Source of the DNA: Melampsora larici-populina 98AG31
Taxonomy: Eukaryota > Basidiomycota > Pucciniomycetes > Pucciniales > Melampsoraceae
Direction of reading: 5' to 3'
DNA length: 64,000 nucleotides
Assembly (NCBI RefSeq): GCF_000204055.1
Contig: NW_006768766.1
Location: 234,350 to 298,349 of the forward strand
Position numbers and translations under genes: made by a program. Every line of letters begins with the position of its first letter. Position 1 is the stretch's first letter. Below the pieces are notes generated by a model, which saw only the letters and a list, made by a program, of their open reading frames with translations, had not been told where the DNA came from and made no database searches. This document shows, piece after piece, positions 53,783-64,000 of this stretch.

Positions 53783-55545
53783 TTATGCTGTTAGAACTTG
53801 AGAGTAGGTAAGCCTTGGTTTCTCCATATTACTGGTGATCGGTGCTTCATTAGTAGGCCAGACATGATGATATTGGTTTGGAGATAAAAAGTCAAATTCA
53901 GGATACTTCAGACCGAGAGGTCGTGATGATCGAGTCATTTGATCTCCATCGTTAGAGGTTCCGATAGGCTGGTGATTATTAATCTTAGGGTGAAATCTTG
54001 GATCCTTGTCAATATCAGAGAACCCAGTCTCGCTTTCCTCAGGCAAATTCGGGTTCTTCCAAGATGTAGCAGTATGTTCATAGGGATTCGGTACTTCAGG
54101 TTTATGGGGTGAAGTGAAATAGAAATCATGAGGTGCAGGCGCCTTGAAACCGTTGTGGTTGACGATGTCATCAATATGAGGCAAATCATCTATCTTAAAA
54201 CCTTCCTGGTGACGATACTTATCAATTTCACCGCCAAGATCTTCCCATTCTTTGCTGTGATCTAAAACTTTTTCAGAATCAGCGTGATTCTCATAATGTG
54301 GTACATCCTGCGATTGTTGGGATTGCGGGTAAAAATATCCTAGATACCCACATTGAAGAAGATTGAGATCAGTGCTCAAATAGTGATAATGATTCAAGTC
54401 TTATTGCTTACCTGTGCCATCCTTGCGTGCTACCTGATAACTTGGAGCTGGTTCGTATGAGTATGGATGAGCGTACTGTGCGTGTGCGACGTCCGGCAGG
54501 ATATAATGGTTCAAACCATCGGACCCTACGTGCTGCGCTGAGTATGGTGGCTGATTGAGACCCGCATCATGAAAGTTGTGCAGATTTTGATAATGCCCTT
54601 GAGATGCAAATTGATTATGATTATCAACTGCCAGTGTCTGCCACGAAGGATGGTTACCCATATGATCCAAGTTACCAGATTGAATCTCGTTGGTCCAGTG
54701 TGGTGGTGTATATGTCGAGATAGTTGGAGCGATAGATGGATTAGCTTGAATCTTGTTGGTCCAGTGTGGTGGTGTATACGTTGAGATAGTTGGAGCGGTA
54801 GACGGATTAGCTTGAATCTCGTTGGTCCAGTGTGGTGGTGTATATGTCGAGATAGTTGGAGCCGTAGACGGATTAGCTTGAAACTCTTTGCTCCACGGTG
54901 GTGGTGTATAAGTTGAGAGAGGTTTAACATTCAAGGCCTTATGGACCTCCGCCAAAGGTTTTTTACTGATCTCCGCTTCTGCTTCGTAAAACATCTCATT
55001 GATTTCTCGATTAGTAGCAAACCGGCCTTTTGCGGTGATCCCATTTAACCGTTGTTGTACTATATCCCTGTGTTGCTGAGTCCAGGTTAATAATGATGGA
55101 GCCCCAGGCCGTTCAGAAGCAGATGGTATTTCGTTAGATGTCACCGAGTCAGCGTCTGTGGGAAGTGGTTGATCTTTGACACTCTTCGTGGGTGCTCTGT
55201 AAGAGCTATCCAAGGGGACTTTGAAGTTTAACTGACTATCAACATGGGAATGGAAAACAGTGCAGCAAATAACATAGAGAACCACTGACTCCATTTGGTC
55301 TTGGGTGGTCCTTTAACCTTATCGCTTGAGAAGGTTTTCACCGCTTTTTCAGAAGTTTTTTCAGATTGTGAGAGCTCCATGACAGGCTCAGCGGCGATTT
55401 TGGATGCTACCTCCACATCAGAAGCAATTGTTGGTAGTGAAACGACAGATTGAAACGATTGACATAATAAGAAAGCGATCAAACAAAAGCTTCGAAGTTG
55501 AGATGCGCGAAAGCACGGCGTTCGAATGTGATTTCCTTTTTCCAT
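53783..55545 (-). CDS. Secreted repeat-containing protein, paralog 2 (candidate effector)
   Basis: Three exons (55318-55545, 54412-55231, 53783-54339) close to 534 aa. The N-terminus (ASQLRSFCLIAFLLCQSFQSVVS) is a likely signal peptide and resembles paralog 1 (SQLLSFSSIAFLLCNS). The middle carries nearly four tandem 22-residue repeats starting STYTPP(H/P)W and ending STAPTI, encoded by a 66-bp tandem array. The C-terminal exon holds a WEDLGGEID...IDDIVNHNGF motif matching one in paralog 1. Otherwise rich in His, Tyr, Asn and Pro, with no known domain. The first donor (AAG|GTTAAA) is weak but keeps phase. Repeats that can gain or lose units are common in secreted fungal surface and effector proteins. 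Confidence 0.75.
54680..54918 (-). repeat. 66-bp coding tandem repeat, about 3.6 copies
   Basis: Unit starts fall at 54680, 54746, 54812 and 54878, exactly 66 bp apart. Each encodes 22 residues of paralog 2. The inner units differ at only a few bases; the outermost (54878) is the most diverged. Confidence 0.9.
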
Positions 55546-56500
55546 GACGGTAAAGAGACCTCGTATAAATGCTGGTAGGAAATGATGGAAAAGATGATTA
55601 GATAGCTTCTAAGAATAAATCGAAAAACGCGAAGCTAGCTACCAAGTTCCTGAATGGTACTCACAATGTAATTATTAGACTGAAGAAAAAAAATGACGTT
55701 CGAGCGGATGGACAACCCTTTCCAAAGACAAAGAGTTCCCACTTTTATGGTCAGATTTAAATCCTTAAAGACTCTGAATCTTGCTACTTCCCGCAAGGAA
55801 TTGAAACATGTCAGTGTAGGTTCGCAATGCATTGAGGTCGCTTCTGAAAGATGTTCGAGACCGGGAAGACCTACACCAAAGCCGAGACAGATCAAGACCC
55901 ATCACTACCTGGCACGCGTACACTTCTCTTGACCAGAAAGCCTTACCAGTGGGGAGAGAGGTGAACAGTTTAATCGCTGATATCCCTTCCACACAACTGG
56001 ATTATCCCTTTGTTCATGTGCTCTCCCCAAGGTTAGGTCAGACTCACCGTTTCGATCTCCAGCATATGTAAGTTGAGGTGACAAGTCTCACATGGGATTT
56101 GTTAGAGAATTAGTGCCGAGCAAGGCAATCTGTGAGGTCTCAACTTGGAAGCAAGCTGTCAGAGAGTCACGCGGGCCATCCGGACCGGTGGCCATTCGGC
56201 ATCCGGGTGTACCTTGAACATGCAGATCATTGCCGGGAGTGAGGACGATGAGTTTAACAGGTCTTGTTTTGAGAGCACTAGCCTTCTAGGGCTCAGCCTC
56301 AAATACGGAGCTCTTCAATCATAAGTCTCAGCGTCCGCGGATAATTATTTGACCTCATTGTCTCTTGAAGTCTTGACGGAGGTGTAAGTAAATCAGATTC
56401 TTCATACACGTATCCCACCATTTCATGATCTGCCTCTCAAACTTCATCTCACAAAACCCCTGAAAAGACCTATTCAAAACCCCTTCACTCCACTTCTTGC
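55546..56500. other. Intergenic upstream of paralog 2
   Basis: Promoter region of paralog 2 and a stretch without coding signal. Open frames here are short and overlap on both strands without motif. Confidence 0.4.
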
Positions 56501-56502
56501 CT

Positions 56503-56760
56503 TGTTCTTTCTCTCTTTCTTTGTTCTTTCTCTCTTTCTTTGTTCTTTATTTCTTTCTTTGTTCTTTCTCTCTTTCTTTGTTCTTTCTCTCTTTCTTTGT
56601 TCTTTCTCTCTTTCTTTGTTCTTTCTCTCTTTCTTTGTTCTTTCTTTCTTTCTTTGTTCTTTCTCTCTTTCTTTGTTCTTTCTCTCTCTCTTTGTTCTTT
56701 CTCTCTTTCTTTGTTCTTTCTCTCTTTCTTTGTTCTTTATCTCTCTCTCTCTCTTTCTTT
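56503..56760. repeat. 19-bp CT-rich minisatellite, about 13 copies
   Basis: The unit TTCTTTCTCTCTTTCTTTG repeats head to tail with small length changes, then decays into CT microsatellite near 56740. The plus strand is almost pure pyrimidine, with one G per unit. Long open frames read through it in several frames are by-products of the repeat. Confidence 0.9.
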
Positions 56761-56869
56761 CTACCTCAAAAAAAAGTTGCAGTTTTAAATCCATACCATT
56801 CTTTCTCAACTTTTTTTCTTCAAATATATGTACATAACACTTCACAAGATAAAATATAACTCTCAAGTT

Positions 56870-57360
56870 TTTCAATTTTTTAAAAAAAAATCATGATCAA
56901 AGAAAAAAAAAAACTAACAACTCACTGTCCAAACCCTCCAAACATTAAAGTAAATAAACTTGAACATAAAGATAAAGAAGAGGAATTAAGAAAAAAGAAA
57001 AAACTTTAAGAGAATTGCAATGTAAAAAAAATGGAAAATATGCAATAAAAAAACTTCTCTTTGTCTCTTGATATTTAAGATTTGAACGAACGAAAAATGT
57101 AAAGATCAAAAAAAATCAAAGTAAAAAAAAAAAGATGAGCAATTTAAATAAGATATAATAAAAAGACTTTTGTTTAAAAAAAATAAAAATAAAAAATGAT
57201 AAAAAAAGGTCTTTCAAAAAAGAAAAAAAAAAGAGGATAAAAAGGATCAAAAAAGATAAATAAAATTAAAAAACGAAACTAAAAAAAAGTAAAGTCAAAC
57301 TCCAAAAAAAAATCAAAACAACCTCAACTAAAAAATGAACCAAAAAAAAAAACAACTCCC
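56870..57360. repeat. A-rich, strand-asymmetric tract
   Basis: About 490 bp in which the plus strand is mostly A with many runs of 6-11 A and few C or T. It directly follows the pyrimidine minisatellite and ends at the 3' end of the RasGEF gene, where it would be T-rich on the gene's sense strand and could form part of its 3'UTR or terminator region. Confidence 0.7.
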
Positions 57361-57378
57361 TCCATCCCATCCCATCCT

Positions 57379-60300
57379 TTAATGTATAGCAGTATTAATC
57401 AACTGTCTCAATTTCCTCGTACCTTTCTTAGCCACACCAGCGGTAGTAGACCCAGTATGAGACTGAGTAGGCGTCATGATCCCACCCCCTCCTCCTCCTG
57501 TCCTCCTCCAATCAAAGGTGAAGTAGTAGTACTATGAGTCGACATGATTTTAGATCGAACAACTGTACTACTACTATTATTATGACTACTACTACCACCA
57601 CCACCACCTCCTCCTCCACTTGTTCCATTATTCTTAACCCCATTTCCTCCTGCTCTATGTTTCCATTTATACGATAAAGCATATTGACTCTATAAAAGAC
57701 CAAAAAAACAGTTAGATCAACAGGAACCAAATCAAATACGAAATCTTTCATCAAAACCCACATCTTCACTCAAGATCGGTGATCTCATAATCAATCCTTC
57801 AATCCGATCTTCCACTTCAATCTCCGGTGCTAATTTCCCACACTCAATCACATTCGCACAAGCCTTTGCAATCTGTCCAAACTTAGTCCAATTCACTTTC
57901 CCATCTCTCATATCATCTTTAACTTCATTAACAGCTGTGATATCTTGTAAATAAGTACCACTAGAAAAAAATTCATTCCCAATTTCATCAAGAAGATCAG
58001 TTTGTCGGTTTCAAAAGGAGAAATAGTAAGAAAACAACACTAACAGATAAGGTACACATTGTGCAGAAGCAGTTTGTCTTGCTAATCTATAAGCCGAAAA
58101 CGATCTTTGTGAACTCATTAATCGTTTTAAAGAAAGGTATCGACGATAAGATTGTAAATCCATATGTTGGACGATCTCAAAGGTAGCTTCTAATCTATAA
58201 ACCGGTTGAGCTTCGATTCCAGCCAAGACTCCCATCTAATCAAATTCAAAAACAGAAAAAAAAGAGAACATCAACCCATCAGATCAATTTTATTTGAACT
58301 AAACCAAAAGAAGAACAGGACAAGATTCGAAAAACAAATAACAAACCAATGAATGAAAATCATCCATATCTCTTAATTCGTATGCCACTTTCATCAACTT
58401 TAACAAAACTCTTGCTCTAGATTTCAATTTATCTTGAATCAAAATCATCGAACTTGCCCTGTCAAAAAAAAAGAACCCATATCATACATCAGCCGAAATA
58501 CATCCACAGACATGTTTTTTCTTCGTATTTGATAATATAGACAACTCACCAAGCAGCAAGATGATTTAAATAATCAGTAGAACGAGCGATAGGTGAATAA
58601 GGATCTCTTAAAGCCACCCTAGGATTCTTAGGATCTCTAGGAGCCAAAACATATCTAATCAAATGTCTTGGCTAAGAAAAACCAAGAAAAGAAAGTAAAG
58701 AATGATCAGATCTACCATCTTCCAGCCATCAAACTTCAGATAACACACACACACACCTTCATTTCAGCAAAGATATCCCATTCAAGTCTAGTGATTTGTA
58801 ATGCTAAAGCTTCATCCGACAAACTTAAGATTTGATTAGAACAATCCAACAACGATTTGTTTTCAGCTTTCGAATCTAATCCAATCGAAGATGAACCAGC
58901 ACCAGTAGTTTGAGATTTCAATCCAAACGAAGATTGAGTATCTTGATTATTATTAATCGAATGTCTAGACGTTTCATCTTGTTGTTGTTGTTGTTGTTGT
59001 TGTTGAAGAATCACATCTGAATCATCTTCTTCATCTTCTTCTAATCTAGTATTGGAAGGTGATAAAGTACTAGATAATGAATTTTTCAATCTCAAAAGAT
59101 CATCCAAGATTTTAGCAATCGATTCAGGTTCAGTTGTATCCGGTAAGGCCCATCCAATATCTTCATCTATCATTAAACTTATCGTTTTCGTCATCGGTAA
59201 AATCTCCACTGCATAATGTAAAAGCCATGTAGCTGATAAAATTAAAGATGTAAATCCTTTCAAGACTTGTAATGTACTTGGTTTTACAAAATCTCCTGGA
59301 TATGCTTCTACCCATGTCATCAATACATGACAAATCCTATATTCAAAAGAATCAAAGTGGTTGTGTCAAAAATCTTGTTCAAACAAAGTTATCGATTCCA
59401 AACAAAAATAGGCCTTCGAACTCAACTTCATTTGTGCATAACGAGTCAAAAGAGGATCATCTTCAAGATGATAAGAAACAAATTCAAATCGATTGATCAA
59501 AGCGCTCAAAACATCAAAAGGTGTAGAAAACCTTCTAAAGACAATCAAGAAATGATCTACAAAACTTGGTTCTAACGATTCCCATGATCACAAACTCAAA
59601 ATGTTAGTTTCAGTAGTCAAATGAACTAGGGAAGAAGAACTGATCATCGTAAGACTGTAACTAACCATTTCCACTGACAGTAGCAAAAACAAACTTATCA
59701 ATAATCGTTTGTTTATCTAAATGCAAGTCCATCTCGGATCCACGTCTATTACCAATCAAACAAAAAAGCCAGTCAGTCTAATAGACAATAGAGATTTGAA
59801 AAGATAGATGATCACTCAACTGGCTCATGACAATGGCTTTCTGAGCAGCATGACGACTAGTAGCATCACTAGACATCGCACCAAAACTTGCTGTTGTTGC
59901 TTGATTCTCATCATTCTCATTTGGATCCTTCTCATTGATCTCTCCTGTGTTTTCTAATGAAAAAGTTGATTCAATAAGTCAAGCTCAATCATTTCTGGGT
60001 TCAATCTCATCACAGTAACAAGAAAGCTTACCATTTTCGTCTGACTGATTCTAAAGGAAACGTTGGTTTTCATCAGTATCAACATACATCGATCTTCAAG
60101 AAGCGGAGAAGAAAACTCAACTTGATCACTCATCTTCACTTCTCCATCAGCCTTGAGTTTGGGTGGTGGGGGTGAAAGATCCGATGATTGAGATCGAGTG
60201 ACTGAATCGGACGAAGTTCGAACGTGTTCCTCATCATGATGACTACCAGAGTCTAAGATATGAGTCGATGCACTACTGTAAGACCGCGGTTCACCTATTC

Positions 60301-63300
60301 ATGGAGTCAAAGAGTACAATTCATCAAGATTTTGACGCAAATACACAAAGGTCTCTTTGGTAATCACTAGATCGAGAAGTAACAGACCTCTAGCTTCTCT
60401 GATCGCTTTCATGATCCAATTAAATGAATTCCTCATCTTCTTCCCCGGATCTTCCAAACCTCCATCGAGCTGGATCATCCCTTTATTGTAGTACGGATAT
60501 AGATTCAAATCAATATCAAGCAATGAGGTGCACAAGAGAAAAAACACGCTTACCAGTTCCATAGACATTAACAAGTTCCGCAGCCTTGATTGGTGAAGTT
60601 AGATTGAGCTTCTCATCTTTGTTTGACTTACAAGCCAAGACGATCAATGAGATCCCTCCTCTGGTCCAAAATGAATCTGTTGAATTTCCCAAAGGTTTCC
60701 AAAAGAAATCTTCTTAATACAGAAGAAAGGAAGCAAGAGGATGGAGTGGGTCGATGAATCTACTACTTACGTAAAAGAGGTCGTAGATGATCCAACGCAG
60801 TAGGATCCATTGCATCATAACTAAAAGTGATAGTGCATACCAAAGATCAGATACTTCATCCTCTTCAATAGAGACCAGCTGAGACATACCAGAGTAGAAT
60901 TCCGTCGAGAGAAGGTAACCTCTTTGGCCAAATCATACCTTCTTTCTTATGGTCTTTTTTAATAAACTGTTCAGAAAGGATCAATTGATCCACCTCCAAG
61001 ACTTGTACAGTCCTACTTGCTCCTGCGGTTCCATTCGACACTTGTGATACGTATGAGATGACTGTGATTGTAAAGAAAGGATGACGTCAGTTCAGGACTA
61101 AGAAAGGTCATAGCAAGAAATATCAAGACTTTTATTAGCTTGGAGATCCGAGTATAAAGTGACCGAGTTTGTCACGGGTTTTCTCAAGGCACGTGTGATG
61201 ATCGTAGATTTCCCTACGCCCTTTGGCCCAGCCACACCAATCGTGAAATCGGCTTTCGAAGCTAGTGCGGCTCTCTATGTCACACAAACAAATGAACAAG
61301 GGGATTAAGATACTTGAATGAGGGATTGGATCATGTCAGAAAGAGTGAGAGAGAAACGCACAGAAGCTGGCGTGTCAACAAAATAAAGATCATCATCATT
61401 ATCACCATCAGATCCGACTTTGACTTCCTGTTTGTCACTGAGTGGCGGGTTACTCAAGGCAGAAGGATTCTTAAGAGTACCATTGAAAATATCAAGGTGA
61501 TGAGAATCGATTGAACCAAGATCATCAAGATGAGGTCTGTCTAGAATCGGATAATGATATTGAAGTTGATGATGGATCTTGTAAACTGTTTGGCTCGGCG
61601 AACAAGTGTATCACTGAGACTTCGAGCCCTGGGTGATCTATTTTGATCAGTTTTTTCAGAGCCAGGTGAGGTGAGGTTAGCAGTAGCCGAAGTCGAAGTC
61701 GAGGAAGCAGTGACAGGGTCAGGGAAACCACCGATGGGAGCGGTATGTGGTGCATCTAATGCGTTATGATACAGACTCGATCCTGTACTTTGACCTGTGG
61801 TAGGAGTGCTTTTGATGATCGGGTCAGTGATAGCTTTGAATCTCATTTCAAGAGGATCAAGAATACGTCGATTCCTGAGACTATTATTTGGTCGATCAAA
61901 CGAGGGTTGTTGTACACCTTTTCCGATTCGAAATGGTAGTGAATTGGAAGAAGAAGATGATAGATCGGGTGATAATCGGTTCACAATCTTGGAAGAAGGT
62001 AATCGAGGAGGATTACGGTTTGAGGTAGACGCTGATGGATGGTCGCGTTGCAAATATTGTCCGATATGTGGTGAATCAGCTGAACCGGTACTGGATAGAT
62101 GCATACGACGAGCATGTGGCTTGGTTTGCGAGGAATGTGTTTTGCAATCATCCAAAGCACAATCCAAACATTTGCGTCGATCACCCACTTCTTCCTCTTC
62201 TTCTTCCTCTTCGCCTTCTTCTTCCTCATCTCCATCTTCCTCTTCTTCCGCTTCTTCATCTTCATCTTCTTCAGCATGCGTAGAGACTTGATCTTTCAAA
62301 TGATTGTTACGTCGATGACTTGCATGAAGGTGATGAGTAAAGTTTTCATGCCTTGGCCATGGTACTTCGTCGATATCTTCTTCTAGAATGTCATCTTGAT
62401 GATTCTGGATTGAGTTTGTAGATGACCAATCTGGTTGACTATTCCCAACCTGTGACGAGTTCTGGTGATGATTAGATTTATGATCGATTGAAGACTGTTG
62501 TGAATGTTGGACTGAATGAATAGAAGATTGAGTTGCAAGTTGAGGGGATGAGAGTGTGGATGATTCGAATAAATGATCAGTGCTTTTACTAGACGGGTGT
62601 TTCGAAGAGGTCAAAGAAGATTCCGATGGTTTGGATTTGTTAATGTTCTGATTTGGATCTTTGATTGAGCTCTTGCGTTGAGATGATAGTCTAGGGTGTT
62701 TTCCATCGTTTTGTTGATGCTGATGGCTAGAGGAGAGATGAGATTGAATGTACTGATCTAATGAGAAACTAGCCCGAGTTCGAGCAGCTGAAGTCGAAGC
62801 AAGTGAAGAATAGTTGGAAGAGAGTGGACTAGCACTATGAGGATGGTTTGGATCACGAAACTTATTATCGATTGGAATATCAGCTAGATGATGTTGTTGT
62901 TGTTTGAGAGTGAGTTTCTTGCTACCAGTTGAAGTTGAAGTTGCAGTACCACCGAATGGAGTGTGAGTGAAACCAATCTTATTCCAAATCGTCTCTCTCT
63001 GTTTAGGGGTATGTGGCATGGTCTGATTTGACTGAAATGCGGTTGTTTGTTGATCGGATTGATCTGACAAAGGAAATTGAGGGAATTGTTTTGATGATTG
63101 ATTGGAAGAAGACTGTTGTTGTTGAGAAGTAGATGGTAAGAGAGTGAAAGAAGACTGACTAGCTTGATGTTCTAAGGGTTGAGAGTTGAGTTTGTGTTGA
63201 TGATGATTATTGATTTGAATATGCGCATTAGATTGATCATGATGAGGATTGTTCGATTGATGTTCGAATGAAGGTTTGTTTGAATGAAAATGAACCAAGT

Positions 63301-63871
63301 TCAATAGATTCTTCACTGTAGATGGTTTGTTAGATTGATTTGAATTTGACATTGAACTCATGTTCAGATTATGATGAATGAGATCTTGTTGTGAGTTTGA
63401 ATCAGTCTTGATTGTAGTTTGATCAGATGGTTCATAATCTACTAGATGGAAATCCGTTGAAACTGGAGTGAATTCAGGTAAAGTGAGTTGATGAGTTGAA
63501 GTTGAAGAGTTTAGATCAAGTTCATTTGGAATTCGATGTTGATTTGTAGATGGTTGGTTTGGTATTAGTTTATTCAATAGTTTGTTTGATTTAGAATGTT
63601 GTAGATCACTTGATTCGATGGTTGGATTCGATGATTTCTTGATCGGTGGTCTCGAGAGTGCTTGTAATAATTCCGATGGAATGATTGGTAATGGTGGTGA
63701 TTTGACTGTTACACTTGAATTGGGTAAGTTAGGTACAGCTGATTTGTTATGAGTTGATGAAGTAGGTGTGGTTGAGTTCTCATGGTTGGTTTGATGGTTT
63801 GTAAATGGTGATGGTGATGGTGAAGGTGAAGGTGAAGAAGTGAAAGATTGCTGTGAGGGATGATGAGTCAT
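57379..63871 (-). CDS. Ras-like GTPase domain fused to RasGEF (CDC25-type) protein
   Basis: About 18 exons and 1690 aa; first exon 61615-63871, last starting at 57689. Residues 1-750 are low complexity (Ser, Gln, His, Asn, with an acidic run and a CLDCALDDC cluster). About 820-975 is a GTPase-like fold: P-loop GPKGVGKST (828-836), DGILLCYDAMDP, and ACKSNKDE in the place of the base-specific motif. From 1167 comes the RasGEF N domain (EPSFVDHFLIVFRRF...ICHVLMTWVEAYPGDF), then a poly-Gln-containing linker and the CDC25 catalytic domain (about 1375-1610) with DPYSPIARSTDYLN and the hairpin DDFHSLMGVLAGIEAQPVYRL. It should activate a Ras or Rap-type GTPase. An in-frame TGA lies at 60299-60301 in a contiguous 60140-60480 exon unless an 84-nt intron with a weak donor is removed. 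The last exon stops at 57474 or, after splicing, at 57379. Confidence 0.85.
58980..59005 (-). repeat. (CAA)n microsatellite coding poly-Gln
   Basis: A GTT/CAA trinucleotide run inside exon 13 of the RasGEF gene that encodes about nine Gln in the linker before the catalytic domain. Confidence 0.85.
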
Positions 63872-64000
63872 GGTTGGGTGATGATTAATTTGTAATTTCT
63901 TGATTTTCAACTTTGCTTGTTATTTTTGATGATGATGAATGGTTGAAACGATGAGAAGTTATAGAAGAACACTCTAGTGACTAGTCCATCAGAACTCACA
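63872..64000. promoter_or_regulatory. 5' region of the RasGEF gene, cut by window edge
   Basis: Only 129 bp are visible. The coding frame stays open for 13 codons upstream of ATG 63871 without another ATG in frame, which supports that start. No TATA element is seen. Confidence 0.4.

Noticed and set aside
56474..56875. Long overlapping open frames, including 133 codons of Lys/Glu/Arg repeats on the minus strand
   Set aside because: They are generated by the 19-bp minisatellite, occur in several frames on both strands, and have no gene context.
61981..62386. Plus- and minus-strand frames of 80-160 codons over the acidic region of the RasGEF gene
   Set aside because: They are shadows of low-complexity Glu/Asp and Ser codons in the 752-codon first exon.

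Overview
The window is nuclear DNA of a filamentous basidiomycete, most likely a rust fungus (Pucciniales). I infer this from the intron-dense genes (up to 18 inferred exons, introns mostly 55-120 bp), the fungal gene content, the AT-rich intergenic deserts with DNA transposons and MITE-like elements, and orphan genes for secreted-looking proteins. The species is not claimed. Exons were joined by hand from reading frames and GT/GC-AG sites. Except for the lesions noted, each model closes to a multiple of three.

Layout. 1-706 is a left-truncated unknown gene. 3968-5126 (-) is the CFD1/NUBP2 Fe-S scaffold ATPase. 7531-11920 (+) is a DHX9/DHX36-like DExH helicase with dsRNA-binding domains. 12680-13732 (-) is a START/DUF3074-like protein. 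14884-16914 (+) is a secreted GH5 exo-beta-1,3-glucanase with a frame lesion. 17779-21676 (-) is the splicing helicase PRP2/DHX16. 22466-25870 (-) is a class-II amidotransferase/asparagine-synthetase-like protein (ASNSD1 type) fused in frame to a SET domain.

25871-38458 is an accessory, repeat-rich zone. It holds a 473-bp element with about 130-bp inverted repeats, a complete-looking Tc1/mariner-like transposon (27191-30160) with 44-bp identical ends and a four-exon transposase, a CCGGAT-rich island, a second MITE-like element, and a promoter-type repeat in three copies with small orphan genes. 38459-40200 (+) is a 442-aa orphan gene with a possible signal peptide.

40765-43580 (-) is a 739-aa helical orphan. 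44192-45017 (+) is a PUB-domain protein. 45907-47552 (-) is a mitochondrial carrier with a 1-nt lesion. 48112-50592 (-) is methylmalonate-semialdehyde dehydrogenase. 51167-52819 and 53783-55545 (-) are tandem paralogs for secreted repeat-containing proteins, good effector candidates. A CT-rich minisatellite and an A-rich tract follow. 57379-63871 (-) encodes a very large protein with a Ras-like GTPase fold and a RasGEF module, with an in-frame TGA in the linker.

The conserved genes cover RNA processing, Fe-S assembly, valine catabolism, wall glucan turnover and Ras signalling. They are unrelated housekeeping neighbours and not an operon. The most unusual features are the ASNSD1-SET fusion, the GTPase-RasGEF fusion, the intact mariner, the tandem secreted pair, and the lesions in otherwise conserved genes, which may be assembly indels or real decay.
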